Of a stretch of DNA of 64,000 nucleotides, positions 1 through 12,412 are shown piece by piece. Made by a program: the position numbers and the translations under genes. Within the stretch, counting starts at the first letter, position 1. The number at the start of each line of letters is the position of its first letter. The stretch is from Azospirillum isscasi (lineage in GTDB: Bacteria; Pseudomonadota; Alphaproteobacteria; Azospirillales; Azospirillaceae), in contig NZ_JAUJFI010000005.1 in the NCBI RefSeq assembly GCF_030849505.1, positions 18,854 through 82,853 on the forward strand, written 5' to 3'. The notes beneath the pieces are model-generated. The model ran no database searches. It had not been told where the DNA came from and saw only the letters and a program-made list of their open reading frames with translations.

Positions 1-186
1 CAGGGTCGCGTCCACCAGCTTCACGCCGATGGCGGTGAAGACCACGGCGACCATGGCCGCGGTCACCATCAACCGGTTCCGGCTCTGTTCCAGCGCGACC
101 GACAGCGACGTCCGCGGCTTGGAAGCCGGGGGCGGAACGCCGTAGGCGCCGTGCGCGGGATCGATGCCGGGCGGCGGAACGTTCAT
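1..186 (-). CDS. ftsI: Peptidoglycan transpeptidase FtsI (PBP3), N-terminal fragment
   Basis: Only the first 62 codons are present; the gene runs off the left edge. The fragment has a Pro-rich cytoplasmic N-terminus and then a hydrophobic segment (about residues 40-60, VTAAMVAVVFTAIGVKL), as expected for the single membrane anchor of septal penicillin-binding protein 3. No catalytic domain lies in the window. The ATG overlaps the ftsL stop codon as ATGA, so the two genes are probably translationally coupled. Identification rests mainly on position after mraZ-rsmH-ftsL, the conserved dcw order, and on the anchor-like N-terminus. Confidence 0.8.
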   Translation of the reverse strand, partial: MNVPPPGIDPAHGAYGVPPPASKPRTSLSVALEQSRNRLMVTAAMVAVVFTAIGVKLVDATL

Positions 187-923
187 CGGTTGGCTCCGAG
201 GCGGGCGACCAGGACGCCGATGCTGTCATGGGCCTGCGGCGGGGGCGGGGCGGCCTGGAAGCCGGCCTGCTGCGGCTGCGGACGGGCGGCGGGCGGCGGG
301 GTCAGCGTCTTGGGCAGGACGCCCGCGGGCTTGGTGGCGATCTCCGTCGGCCGGGTGGTCAGCACCGGGGCCGGGGCGGCCTTGGCGGCGGCGGGCAGGG
401 GCGGGGCCTTGGCCGACGCGGGCACGATGGCCGAGGGTTTGATCGGGGCCGGCTTCATGGGCGTGGCCGAGGCCGGAATCACGCCGCCGCGGACGCCGCC
501 CTGAACGCCGCCCTGGACAATGGCGCCGCCGCCCACGGCGCTGTCCCCGGTGGAGGCCGTCGCCACGTTCGGCGCCTTGCCCGGAGTCTGGTTGCGGACC
601 ATCGGCGGCAGCGGGGCCGGAGCCTCCTCCGGCGCCACGGCGGGAGTCGGGCGCATCGGGACGACGTTCATCGCCACGAACTGGCGCGCCTCGGTCGGCT
701 GGAGCGTCAGATGCTCGCGCGACAGATTCTCCAGGCGCGTCGGGTCGTTCAGGAAGCTCCACTCGGCCTTCAGAATCTGGATGGCCTCCTGCTCCACCAT
801 GATCTTGCGGTTGAGCGAGCCCAGCTTTTCCTCCAGCTCCTGAACCTCGTAGCTGGTCTCGAACAGGACGAAGCCGGCGGCGGCGATCAGGCCACCCCAG
901 AAAAGCGCGGATTTGTATTTCAT
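183..923 (-). CDS. ftsL: Cell division protein FtsL with long Pro/Ala-rich tail
   Basis: Bitopic inner-membrane protein of the divisome that works with FtsB and FtsQ to activate septal peptidoglycan synthesis. It has a short cytoplasmic N-terminus, a membrane segment at about residues 8-22 ([15 protein letters not shown]), and a coiled-coil-like region at about 25-75. The coiled region is followed by the FtsL-type sequence [15 protein letters not shown]. Residues from about 95 to 246 form a low-complexity Pro/Ala/Thr-rich extension. Family members are often near 100 residues, so 246 is long. Both ends overlap neighbours by 4 bp (ATGA with rsmH and with ftsI). Confidence 0.88.
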   Translation of the reverse strand: MKYKSALFWGGLIAAAGFVLFETSYEVQELEEKLGSLNRKIMVEQEAIQILKAEWSFLNDPTRLENLSREHLTLQPTEARQFVAMNVVPMRPTPAVAPEEAPAPLPPMVRNQTPGKAPNVATASTGDSAVGGGAIVQGGVQGGVRGGVIPASATPMKPAPIKPSAIVPASAKAPPLPAAAKAAPAPVLTTRPTEIATKPAGVLPKTLTPPPAARPQPQQAGFQAAPPPPQAHDSIGVLVARLGANR

Positions 924-1933
924 GCCGCCTCCTTGCCGGGCGCCGGATAGGCCGGCGCCGCCGTGCGTTCTGCCGCGCGCAGCCGGGCGGAGCGCGCGCG
1001 GGGGTTGCTGTGGGCTTCCTCGTCCGTCGGCACGATGGGCTTGCGCGACAGGAGTCGGAAGGACGGGGACCGCGCGTCCGCCGCGAGGCTCGGCGCGTGT
1101 CGGGACGGGGAGGGCGGGGGTGAGGAGCGTTCCTTCAGGAACGTCTTCACATCCCGGTCCTCCAGCGAATGGAAGGAGACGACGGCGAGGCGCCCGCCGG
1201 GCTTCAGCAGCGATTCGGCGGCGGCGAGGCCGCGGCGCAGCTCGCCCAGCTCGTCGTTCACATGGATTCGCAGCGCCTGGAAGGTGCGGGTCGCCGGGTC
1301 GATGGCGTCGCCCTTCCCCTTCGGCACCACCGACCGCACCACGTCGGCCAGTTGCTTCGTGCGCGTGAAGGGGGTGTCCAGACGCGCGGCGACGATGGCG
1401 CGGGCCACGCGGCGGGCCATGCGCTCCTCGCCGTAGTGGAAGATGATGTCGGCCAGTTCGGCCTGTGTGGCGGTGTTCACCACGTCGGCGGCGGTCGGCC
1501 CATCCCGTCCCATGCGCATGTCGAGCGGGCCGTCGAATCGGAAGGAGAAGCCGCGCTCCGGCTCGTCGATCTGCGGGGAGGAGACGCCGATGTCCAGCGC
1601 CACGCCGTCCACCGATTCGATTCCGCGTTCGGCAAGCAGCCGGTCCATGTCGCCGAATCGGCCTTCGACGATCTCCAGCCGGCCCGGATAGGCGAGGGCG
1701 AGCTTGCGGCCCCGCTCGATCGCTTCCGGATCGCGGTCGATTCCCCAGACCCGGCAGTCGGCCCGGTCGAGAATCGCGCGGGTGTAACCGCCGGCGCCGA
1801 AGGTGCCGTCCACATAGACGCCGCCGTCGCGCGGGGCGAGCGCGTCCACGACCTCGTTCAGCAGGACGGAGATGTGGGGCGAGGCCGGGGCGGCGGAGGG
1901 GATGGGGGCGGGGGCAGGGGGTTTCACGATCAT
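920..1933 (-). CDS. rsmH: 16S rRNA (cytosine1402-N4)-methyltransferase
   Basis: SAM-dependent methyltransferase (MraW/RsmH) that methylates N4 of C1402 of 16S rRNA in the ribosomal P site. The 337 residues cover the full family length. Recognisable parts are the N-terminal [13 protein letters not shown], the SAM-binding [13 protein letters not shown] at about residues 44-56, the [10 protein letters not shown] segment, [17 protein letters not shown], and the C-terminal [16 protein letters not shown]. Position between mraZ and ftsL is the standard dcw order. It overlaps mraZ and ftsL by ATGA, which suggests one polycistronic message with coupled translation. Confidence 0.97.
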   Translation of the reverse strand: MIVKPPAPAPIPSAAPASPHISVLLNEVVDALAPRDGGVYVDGTFGAGGYTRAILDRADCRVWGIDRDPEAIERGRKLALAYPGRLEIVEGRFGDMDRLLAERGIESVDGVALDIGVSSPQIDEPERGFSFRFDGPLDMRMGRDGPTAADVVNTATQAELADIIFHYGEERMARRVARAIVAARLDTPFTRTKQLADVVRSVVPKGKGDAIDPATRTFQALRIHVNDELGELRRGLAAAESLLKPGGRLAVVSFHSLEDRDVKTFLKERSSPPPSPSRHAPSLAADARSPSFRLLSRKPIVPTDEEAHSNPRARSARLRAAERTAAPAYPAPGKEAA

Positions 1934-2427
1934 GCGCCCTCCCCCGCCCGGCCGGCGGCGGCGCGGGACGCCTTGGCGACGATCTGGCTCAGCGAAATGT
2001 CCTTGCGCACGACCTGGTCGCGCAGCGTCTGTTCATGGGCCTTCAGGGCGCCGGGTTCCCAGATCTGGAAGGTCTTGCGGCGGCCGATGAAGGCGGCTTC
2101 CTCGTCGATTCCGGCGAATTCCGCCAGTTCCTTGGGCAGGACGATCCGGCCTTCGCCGTCCAGCGAGACGGGGATCAGCTTGCCGAAGATGAAGGTCTCG
2201 ATCATGTCGCGCTCGTCCGAATCCAGATCGGGGGATTCCAGGCTTTCGGACAGGACGTCGAGATAGTCCTGATCGGCGCCTTCCAGCGCCTGATGGTTCA
2301 GCGAGGGCCAGAGATAGACGGTGCCGGGAGCCGACGTTTTGGCAAGCGACTGCCGGAACTGCGCCGGGATGGAGCAGCGGCCTTTCCTGTCAACCTTGTT
2401 GACGTATGTGGACAGGAAAATGGCCAT
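1930..2427 (-). CDS. mraZ: Transcriptional regulator MraZ
   Basis: First gene of the dcw cluster. MraZ is an AbrB-like DNA-binding protein that forms a ring and in E. coli represses its own promoter by binding TGGG repeats with 10-bp spacing. The protein carries two copies of the SpoVT/AbrB-type fold. The first is near the N-terminus ([19 protein letters not shown]) and the second is at about residues 90-120 ([19 protein letters not shown]). At 165 residues it is slightly longer than the E. coli protein. Four matching TGGG boxes lie 120-155 bp upstream over a promoter, which fits autoregulation. Confidence 0.96.
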   Translation of the reverse strand: MAIFLSTYVNKVDRKGRCSIPAQFRQSLAKTSAPGTVYLWPSLNHQALEGADQDYLDVLSESLESPDLDSDERDMIETFIFGKLIPVSLDGEGRIVLPKELAEFAGIDEEAAFIGRRKTFQIWEPGALKAHEQTLRDQVVRKDISLSQIVAKASRAAAGRAGEGA

Positions 2428-2547
2428 CGGCCTGACGAACGCCCCCCTTCTCCCGTTGCCGGACCCCGCCGTCGCGAGGCCCTATCCGCTCTTGCCGCTG
2501 AACGCGCCCGGTTTGGCTACCTTGATTGGGTAGTTCCCCCTCCGAAC

Positions 2548-2587
2548 TGGGCTTTCATGGGATAGCATGGGACAGGGTGGGCGTCAA
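2548..2587 (-). promoter_or_regulatory. mraZ promoter with four MraZ-type boxes
   Basis: On the + strand, TGGG occurs at 2548, 2558, 2568 and 2578, exactly 10 bp apart. This is the spacing known for MraZ operators. Read on the minus strand, a sigma-70-type promoter overlaps them: -35 TTGACG (2582-2587), 17-bp spacer, -10 TATCCC (2559-2564). The boxes cover the -10 and the spacer, so a bound MraZ ring would block polymerase. The site assignment is inferred from consensus. Confidence 0.75.
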
Positions 2588-2791
2588 CGCCCCCGCCAGT
2601 ATTCAGATGGTGCTGTCAAGACTTTTCGCCTGATGTGTTGCCGCCGTGCAAATAGGTGAGCGGAATCGGCGAGAATCGGCAATATATCAGCGCTCTAATG
2701 AGCAAAAACGCGCCATTGCCTAACAGAGTTCGCAGGATGTTCCAGGACTCCCGCGAATGCTTCCTATGATGTGGCTTTCCATAAGGTCGAA

Positions 2792-2932
2792 TCGTACCCT
2801 ACGAATGGTATAGCCTGCTGGGGTAACCTAGCGAGATGTGGCATGGGACGGCATGGGAATTTGCCCCACAGTTATCCACCGGCTGTGGATGAAGCTGGGG
2901 AAATCTGGGGACAGCGGGGGGCCATCCCATGC
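2792..2932. promoter_or_regulatory. Regulatory-looking cluster: TGGG pairs and DnaA-box-like inverted pair
   Basis: This lies in the gene-free stretch between rnpB and the mraZ promoter; apart from it I see no coding potential in 2588-2984. It contains an inverted repeat TCGTA-CCC-TACGA (2792-2804) and two TGGG boxes 10 bp apart (2844, 2854). A DnaA-box-like TTATCCAC (2872-2879) faces GTGGAT (2885-2890) as an inverted pair. Two more TGGG boxes sit 10 bp apart at 2896 and 2906. The octamer GCATGGGA found at the mraZ promoter recurs at 2841 and 2851, and in inverse orientation near 2925. Function is not established. Confidence 0.4.
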
Positions 2933-2984
2933 CGCGCCTGCGGCAAAGGGGTAGGTCAGTAATCCGGACGTGGTGGGGATAAGT

Positions 2985-3388
<404 letters not shown>

Positions 3389-3394
3389 GCATTG

Positions 3395-3421
3395 TGTATA
3401 GGGTCGCCGCCCGATTCGCAA
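3395..3421 (-). promoter_or_regulatory. rnpB promoter
   Basis: On the minus strand: -35 TTGCGA (3416-3421), 15-bp spacer, -10 TATACA (3395-3400). The predicted start about 7 bp downstream falls at 3388, which coincides with the P1 5' end of the RNA. The spacer is shorter than the usual 17. Confidence 0.55.
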
Positions 3422-3452
3422 TGGCGGGTTTCGGCCTCCGGTCGGGGAATTC

Positions 3453-3550
3453 ACCACAGAGACACGGAGGGATGGGGGCGCGCAGACATTCGGGATTCGA
3501 TTCGGCGGCATGAAGCCGGACGGCCCTCTGTGTCTCCGTGCCTCTGTGGT
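3453..3550. repeat. Imperfect inverted-repeat element (CCACAGAG family)
   Basis: The left arm starts ACCACAGAGACACGGAGGG (3453-3471). The right arm (3524-3550), read in reverse complement, starts ACCACAGAGGCACGGAG and ends ACACAGAGGG. The arms match except for an 8-bp insertion in the right one. About 52 bp of unrelated sequence lies between. Short elements built on CCACAGAGNCAC repeats are scattered in many bacterial genomes. It sits between the amidase 3' end and the rnpB promoter. Confidence 0.6.
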
Positions 3551-3563
3551 CGCCCTCCGGCCC

Positions 3564-4262
3564 TCAGCGCCCGGTCATCCGCAGCAGGGCGCGCAAACGC
3601 AGGAGCGTTTCCGAATCGGCCTCGCCGGTCAGGTGTTCGGGGTGGAAATGGCGCTGGAAGGACAGCAGCGCCCGCGATTCGGCGGCGTCGTACCCATAGC
3701 GTCCCAAAAGCGCCGCCACATCCTCCGCGGAATCGCACGAGTCGTCCGCGGCGGCGGGGTCGGGCCACAGCCCGATTCCACGGGCGGCCAGTCCCGGCCA
3801 GTCGAACAGCTCGCCGGGGTCCTCCTTGCGGGCGGGGGCGATGTCGCTGTGGCCGAGCACGTCGGCGGGCGCGATCCCATGCCGGCCCATGACGTCCAGG
3901 CAGAGATCCGCCACCGCGGCCATCTGGACCGCGGGGAAGGGGCGGTAGCCGAACTCGTGCCCCGGGTTGACGATCTCGATTCCAATGGAGCGGCTGTTCA
4001 CGTCGCTGCGCCCCCGCCAGGACGACAGGCCGGCGTGCCAGGCGCGCCGGTCCTCCGGCACATGGGCGTAGACGGTGCCGTCCTCGTCCACCGTGTAGTG
4101 GGCGCTGACCTGGGCCTCGGGATCGCACAGCCGCGTCAGGGCCGAGTCCGCCGTGGGCATGCCCGTGTAGTGGAGAATCAGCAGCTCCACCCGCGCCCCC
4201 TCGGGCCGGGGGCCGTGGTTGGGGGAGGGGCGGTCGATGCATCCGGTGCCCGTGCGCGTCAT
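3564..4262 (-). CDS. N-acetylmuramoyl-L-alanine amidase (AmpD/Ami_2 family) with PG-binding C-terminus
   Basis: Zinc amidase that cleaves the bond between N-acetylmuramic acid and L-Ala in murein or anhydro-muropeptides. Zn-ligand motifs are LHYTGM (about residue 31), GIEIVN with the catalytic Glu (about 94), and GHSDIAPARKEDPG (about 137-150, His and Asp ligands). Residues about 175-230 resemble a peptidoglycan-binding three-helix domain (ALLGRYGYD, FQRHFHP). No signal peptide is visible, so a cytoplasmic AmpD-like recycling role is more likely than a periplasmic one, but the domain order also fits AmiD. The stop lies 11 bp from the EamA gene, which starts upstream on the same strand. Confidence 0.85.
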   Translation of the reverse strand: MTRTGTGCIDRPSPNHGPRPEGARVELLILHYTGMPTADSALTRLCDPEAQVSAHYTVDEDGTVYAHVPEDRRAWHAGLSSWRGRSDVNSRSIGIEIVNPGHEFGYRPFPAVQMAAVADLCLDVMGRHGIAPADVLGHSDIAPARKEDPGELFDWPGLAARGIGLWPDPAAADDSCDSAEDVAALLGRYGYDAAESRALLSFQRHFHPEHLTGEADSETLLRLRALLRMTGR

Positions 4263-4272
4263 TCCGGCTCCC

Positions 4273-5151
4273 TCAGGTCGGATTCGTGACCTTCTCCGCC
4301 ACCGCCGCCGGGCGGCGCTTCACGATGACCGCCACGCCGCCCACGGTCAACAGACCGCCCAGCAGCAGGCGCAGGGTGAAGGGATCGCCCATCAGCAGAA
4401 CGCCCGCCGCCACGCCGAAGACCGGAACGGTCAGCAGAAAGGGCATGGTCTGGTTCACCGAGTATTTCCGCAGCAGCGGGTACCACATCCCATAGGCGCC
4501 CATGGTCACGCCCACCGCCATGTAGGCGATGGCCCCCCAGCCCCACAGGGTGGCGTTGGACAGCGCGGCCATCTGCCCCTCCTCGAACAGGAGGGAGAGC
4601 AGCAGAAGCTGGGGGGCGGCGAACAGGGCCATCCAGCCGTTCAGCGCGAATCCGTCCACGCCGACGATCATCTTCATCTGGATGCTGGCGATGGCGAAAG
4701 CGAAGCTGGCGCCCAGGATCATGAACAGCGGCACCAGCGACCCGGACAGCCGCGGTTCCCCCGCGATGACCACGACGCCCGCGAAGGCGGCGGCCATGCC
4801 GATGGCGCGGCTCCAGCCCAGCGTGTCCTTGAAGATCAGCGCGGCCAGCAGGGAGGAGAAGGGCACCTGCGCCTGCGCGGCCAGCGAGGCGGTGGCCGCG
4901 TCGATGCCGTTCAGCCCCATGAACATCAGCGGGAAATGCACGGAGCCCAAGGTCACCGACAGCAGGGCGATCGGCGGCACCGCGCGCCAGGGGATGCGCT
5001 TGAAGGGCAGGATCAGCGCCGCCACCGCGATGAAGCGCAGCGCCATGATGAAGAGGGGCGGGAACTCCGCCAGGCCCCATTTCGCGACGACGAAGTTCAG
5101 GCCCCAGATCGCCATGACCAGGAGCGCCAGCAGCGAGTCGCGCAGACTCAT
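4273..5151 (-). CDS. EamA/DMT-superfamily transporter
   Basis: Inner-membrane permease of the drug/metabolite transporter superfamily, 292 residues with two EamA repeats of five hydrophobic segments each. The first repeat begins LLALLVMAIWGLNFVVAKWGL, and the second begins near VPLFMILGASFAFAIASIQMK. The substrate cannot be read from sequence; relatives export amino acids or other small metabolites. Its ATG overlaps the stop of the ABC-F gene as ATGA, so the two are co-translated. The downstream amidase gene is 11 bp away, making a three-gene unit. Confidence 0.85.
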   Translation of the reverse strand: MSLRDSLLALLVMAIWGLNFVVAKWGLAEFPPLFIMALRFIAVAALILPFKRIPWRAVPPIALLSVTLGSVHFPLMFMGLNGIDAATASLAAQAQVPFSSLLAALIFKDTLGWSRAIGMAAAFAGVVVIAGEPRLSGSLVPLFMILGASFAFAIASIQMKMIVGVDGFALNGWMALFAAPQLLLLSLLFEEGQMAALSNATLWGWGAIAYMAVGVTMGAYGMWYPLLRKYSVNQTMPFLLTVPVFGVAAGVLLMGDPFTLRLLLGGLLTVGGVAVIVKRRPAAVAEKVTNPT

Positions 5152-6971
5152 CCGCGCCCGCCTTCCAACTCCTCGCGCAGGGCTTCCAACTCCAGCCAGC
5201 GCTCCTCGGCGGCGGCCAGCTCGCTTTGTTTCGCCTGCAACTGATCGGACGTCTTCTGGAACTTCGCAGCGTCGCGGGCGAACAGGTTGGGGTCGGCCAG
5301 CGCCGATTCGAGCTTCGTGACCTCGGCGGTCAGCTTGTCCATGCGGGCCGGCAGGTCGTCCAACTCCCGCTGGTCCTTGTAGCTCAGCTTGCCCTTCGGC
5401 TTGGGCGCCGCGGCGGCGGGCTTCGCCTTGACCGGGGCGGCCTTCTCCTTCTCCTTGGGCGGCGGGCGCTGCACCAGATAATCGGAATAGCCGCCGGGAT
5501 ATTCGGCGATCACCCCGTCCCCCTCCACCGCGATGGTGCTGGTCACCAGCCGGTCGAGGAAGTCGCGGTCGTGGCTGACCAGCAGCAGCGTGCCCTGATA
5601 ATCGCCCAGCACGTCCTCCAGCAGGTCCAGCGTGTCCATGTCGAGGTCGTTGGTCGGCTCGTCGAGGATCATCATGTTGCTGGGCCGCGCGAACAGCCGG
5701 GCCAGCAGCAGCCGGTTGCGCTCGCCGCCGGACAGGGCCTTCACCGGGCTGTCGAGCTGGCGCGTGTCGAACAGGAAGTCGCGCATGTAGCCGGCGACGT
5801 GGCGCGGCTGGCCGTTGACCATCACGCTGTCGCCGCCGAAGGGGCACAGCACCTTGCGGATCGTGTCCTCCGGGTCCAGCCCTTCGCGCCGCTGGTCGAA
5901 ATAGGCGGTCTCCAGGTTGGTGCCCAGCCGGATCGTCCCGCTGTCGGGTTCCATCTGGCCGGTCAGGATCTTCAGCAGGGTGGACTTGCCGGCCCCGTTC
6001 GGCCCGATCAGCCCCACCCGGTCGCCGCGCAGGATGCGGGTGGAGAAGTCCTTGACGATGGTCTTGCGGCCATCCGCCGAATCGAATCCCTTGGCGATGC
6101 GCTCGGCCTCGATGACCAGACGCCCGCCGCGCTCGGCCTCGGCGACGGCGAGCTTGGCCTGCTGGCCGCCCTTGATGCGCTCGGCGCGGTCGGTGCGGAG
6201 CTGGAGCAGGGCGCGCACGCGGCCCATGTTGCGGGTGCGCCGGGCCGAGATGCCCTCGCGCAGCCACTTCATCTCGCCTTCGATCTTGCGGTCCAGCTTC
6301 TGGGCGGCGATCTCCTCCGACTCGAACACCTCGGCCTGCCAGGTCTCGAACTCGGCGAAGCCGCGGTCGGTGGCGCGCACCGTCCCGCGGTCCAGCCACA
6401 GCGTGCGCTTCGCCAGCCGGTTCAGGAAGCTGCGGTCGTGCGAGATCAGCAGCAGCCCGCCGCGGTAGGCCAGCAGTTCCTCCTCCAGCCACTCGATGGT
6501 GGGGAGGTCGAGGTGGTTGGTCGGCTCGTCCAGCAGCATCACGTCGGGGGCGCCGACCAGCGTGCGGGCCAGCGCCGCGCGCCGCGCCTCGCCACCCGAC
6601 AGGGTGTTGGGGTCGAGGTGGCCGGGCACCTGGAGCCGGTCCAGCACGGCGTCCACGCGGTGCGCCTCGTCCCGCTCGTCGGCGGGCAGGCCGGCGGCGA
6701 CATAGTCGTGCACGGTGGCGCAGCCGGTGAAGTCCGGCTCCTGCGGCAGATAGGCGATGCGGGCGCCGGGCTGGGTGAAGACGGTGCCGCCGTCCGGCTG
6801 GATCATGCCGGCCAGCACCTTCATCAGCGTCGATTTGCCGGACCCGTTCCGCCCGACCAGACAGGCCTTGTCGCCCCGCCCGATGGACAGGTCGATGGTT
6901 TCGAACAGCGGGCGTCCGCCGAAGGTGACGGACACGCCCTGGAGCGCGGTGATCGGAGCGGGAGGAGCCAT
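5148..6971 (-). CDS. uup: ABC-F family ATPase, Uup-like
   Basis: Soluble protein with two ABC ATPase cassettes and no membrane domain, 607 residues. Cassette 1 has Walker A GRNGSGKST (about 39-47), signature LSGGEARR, and Walker B DVMLLDEPTNHLD. Cassette 2 has Walker A GPNGAGKST (about 330), signature LSGGERNR, and Walker B MMILDEPTNDLD. A charged linker joins them. Residues about 510-607 form a Lys/Ala-rich stretch and then a coiled coil (KLTAEVTKLESAL), the C-terminal domain typical of Uup. ABC-F proteins act on ribosomes or, for Uup, on branched DNA structures. It is coupled to the EamA gene by ATGA overlap. Confidence 0.9.
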   Translation of the reverse strand: MAPPAPITALQGVSVTFGGRPLFETIDLSIGRGDKACLVGRNGSGKSTLMKVLAGMIQPDGGTVFTQPGARIAYLPQEPDFTGCATVHDYVAAGLPADERDEAHRVDAVLDRLQVPGHLDPNTLSGGEARRAALARTLVGAPDVMLLDEPTNHLDLPTIEWLEEELLAYRGGLLLISHDRSFLNRLAKRTLWLDRGTVRATDRGFAEFETWQAEVFESEEIAAQKLDRKIEGEMKWLREGISARRTRNMGRVRALLQLRTDRAERIKGGQQAKLAVAEAERGGRLVIEAERIAKGFDSADGRKTIVKDFSTRILRGDRVGLIGPNGAGKSTLLKILTGQMEPDSGTIRLGTNLETAYFDQRREGLDPEDTIRKVLCPFGGDSVMVNGQPRHVAGYMRDFLFDTRQLDSPVKALSGGERNRLLLARLFARPSNMMILDEPTNDLDMDTLDLLEDVLGDYQGTLLLVSHDRDFLDRLVTSTIAVEGDGVIAEYPGGYSDYLVQRPPPKEKEKAAPVKAKPAAAAPKPKGKLSYKDQRELDDLPARMDKLTAEVTKLESALADPNLFARDAAKFQKTSDQLQAKQSELAAAEERWLELEALREELEGGRG

Positions 6972-7086
6972 GACCCAACGGTGCGGTGTGCGGAGGTGTG
7001 CTTATATAGCGTGCGGTCACCAGGGCCGCGACACCCGATTGCGCCGGGGCGGGGATGCGTTGCGGGGGTGTTTCGTTGGGGGCCCC

Positions 7087-7824
7087 TCACCCCCGCCCGC
7101 GCTCCTTCCCGATCCGGTCGTAGGCGGCGTTGATGGCGGCGACCTTCTGCGTCGCCAGATCGACGAACTCCTGCGGCATGCCCTGGGCGATCAGCACGTC
7201 CGGGTGATGCTCGCGGACCAGCCGCCGGTGCGCGGCCTTGATCGCCTCGTCGCTGGCCCGGCGCGAGACGCCGAGTACGCCATACGGATCGGTCTCGTTC
7301 GGCGTGCCGGCGATGTGGTGCCCGGCGACGATGCGTTCGAACTCGGCGTCGGCGAAGCCGAAGATATGGGCGACGGTGCGCAGATACTCGACCTCCGTCT
7401 CGTGCAGCTCGTCGTCGGCCTCGGCGATGGCCAGCAGGCTGTCGAGAAGCTCCTCCAGCACCGCGCGGCGGTCCTCGAACAGGCCGGCGATCTGCTGGGC
7501 GTACTCCTCGAACCCGTGGGTGTCCTGGCGGGCGAGGTCGAAGACGCGGCCCACCGTGTCCAGCTCCTCCGGCGGGACGCGGAACAGGCGTTTGAAGGTG
7601 TCGACCTCCACCCGCTTCACCACGCCGTCGGCGCGGGCCATCTTCGCCGACAGGGCGATCACGCCGATGGTGAAAGCAATGGACTTGGTGGCGTCCGCCG
7701 GGCCGCACAGGCCGCGGATGCCGCGCCCCACCGCGAAGCCGGCGGCCAGACCGATCAGGCCCCCGATCGGGCCGCCGATGGTGAAACCGGCCGCCCCGCC
7801 CAGGACGCTGCCCCAGATGCTCAT
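7087..7824 (-). CDS. TerB-like and J-domain protein (DjlA-like co-chaperone)
   Basis: Residues 1-45 are Gly-rich and hydrophobic (GGAAGFTIGGPIGGLIGLAAGFAVG) and probably form a membrane-inserted glycine-zipper segment. Residues about 48-165 match the TerB helical fold (IGVIALSAKMARADGVVKRVE, IAEADDELHETEVEYL). The C-terminus (about 178-245) is a J domain: DPYGVLGVSRRASDEAIKAAHRRL followed by the invariant HPD (REHHPDVL). This order matches DjlA, a DnaK co-chaperone at the inner membrane. It is separated from the ABC-F gene by 115 bp, so it may have its own terminator or promoter. Confidence 0.9.
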   Translation of the reverse strand: MSIWGSVLGGAAGFTIGGPIGGLIGLAAGFAVGRGIRGLCGPADATKSIAFTIGVIALSAKMARADGVVKRVEVDTFKRLFRVPPEELDTVGRVFDLARQDTHGFEEYAQQIAGLFEDRRAVLEELLDSLLAIAEADDELHETEVEYLRTVAHIFGFADAEFERIVAGHHIAGTPNETDPYGVLGVSRRASDEAIKAAHRRLVREHHPDVLIAQGMPQEFVDLATQKVAAINAAYDRIGKERGRG

Positions 7825-7972
7825 GTCTTATCCGCCTTTCGACCGCTGGGCGCAGCATACCGGCTGTCCGGCAACGCGCCAACCGGCCCATCCTTTTGCG
7901 TTGTTTTCCAGCATCTTCGCACGGAAGGGCTTTTTCATCCATTCGGGGTATGGAATTCCCGGCCTCCGGCTC

Positions 7973-8057
7973 CTGTTGCTGCACCGCAACAGCATCATGC
8001 ATTTGTCATAAGGGGCCTTGCCCTTCGGCCTAGTCTCCGCCATGTTGCATTGCAACA
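7973..8057. promoter_or_regulatory. Two related palindromes between divergent genes
   Basis: CTGTTGC-N6-GCAACAG (7973-7992) and TGTTGCA-T-TGCAACA (8043-8057) share the half-site TGTTGC and lie 65-70 bp apart. They sit between the DjlA-like gene (minus) and the acetyltransferase (plus), so they could be paired operators of an unknown regulator. The rest of 7825-8144 shows no gene. Confidence 0.4.
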
Positions 8058-8144
8058 AAACGAGGCGCCGGTCAGGGCGCCGATGGGGGAAGCGGACGCC
8101 GCAAGACAGTGCGATGTCCCGAATCAAGCACCGCGAGTCTCCCC

Positions 8145-8699
8145 ATGTCCGCCATCCGCAAGCTTCTTCCCGCCGAACGCGGCCAATACCAGGCGCATCT
8201 GCTGCGGCTGGACGCGGCGGACCGCTACGCCCGCTTCACCGGCACCGTCTCCGACGCGACCATCGTCAAGCACTGCGAATCGCTGGACTGGACGCGCACC
8301 ACGCTGGTCGGCGTGTTCGACCGGGGCGAGCTGCGCGGCGCGGTGGAGCTGTGCTTCGACCGGCTGCTGTGGCCCGGCGCCGCGGAACTGGCGATCAGCG
8401 TGGAGAAGGGCCTTCAGGGGCGGCGGGTCGGGTCCACCCTGGTCCGCCGTTCGCTGTCCATCGCCGCCAACCGGGGCATCCGGCGCGTCCATATGATGTG
8501 CCTGGCCGACAACACCCGCATGCGCGCCCTGTCGCGCCGCTTCGGCGGAACGATGGAGCGGGAGGGCGGGGAGTTCGCCATCACCTTCGACCTGCCGCGC
8601 CCCTCCCAGTTCTCGCTGGCGCTGGAAGCGTTCGAGGACGGGGCCGGCGCCATGAACGCCGTGCTGGACGGGCTGCCGGCCCTGCTCAAGGCCGCCTGA
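8145..8699 (+). CDS. GNAT-family N-acetyltransferase
   Basis: Acetyl-CoA-dependent acyltransferase fold, about 184 residues. The central part shows the GNAT beta4-alpha3 region with the acetyl-CoA pyrophosphate-binding pattern ([26 protein letters not shown], about residues 85-110). It is followed by [20 protein letters not shown], typical of the beta5 region. The substrate is unknown. An upstream in-frame ATG at 8109 exists, but the 8145 start ([14 protein letters not shown]) fits the family N-terminus better; neither has a strong Shine-Dalgarno. It stands alone between a divergent gene and the hydantoinase gene. Confidence 0.8.
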   Translation: MSAIRKLLPAERGQYQAHLLRLDAADRYARFTGTVSDATIVKHCESLDWTRTTLVGVFDRGELRGAVELCFDRLLWPGAAELAISVEKGLQGRRVGSTLVRRSLSIAANRGIRRVHMMCLADNTRMRALSRRFGGTMEREGGEFAITFDLPRPSQFSLALEAFEDGAGAMNAVLDGLPALLKAA

Positions 8700-8793
8700 A
8701 ACACGCCGCATCCCACCCTTTCGCCCTCCACCGCTTGACCCGCGGCGGCGTATCGTCACACTCCCCGAAAGCCAAGACATCAGGGAGTGGGAT

Positions 8794-12402
<3,609 letters not shown>

Positions 12403-12412
12403 GGGAGCAACC

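Noticed and set aside
5152..7020. Minus-strand frame fused upstream of the EamA protein, opposite-frame to the ABC-F gene
   Set aside because: The ABC-F gene is clear in another frame; the EamA protein starts at its own ATG (5151).
8735..8756. TTGACC and TATCGT before the hydantoinase gene as a promoter
   Set aside because: The spacer is only 10 bp, too short for a sigma-70 promoter.
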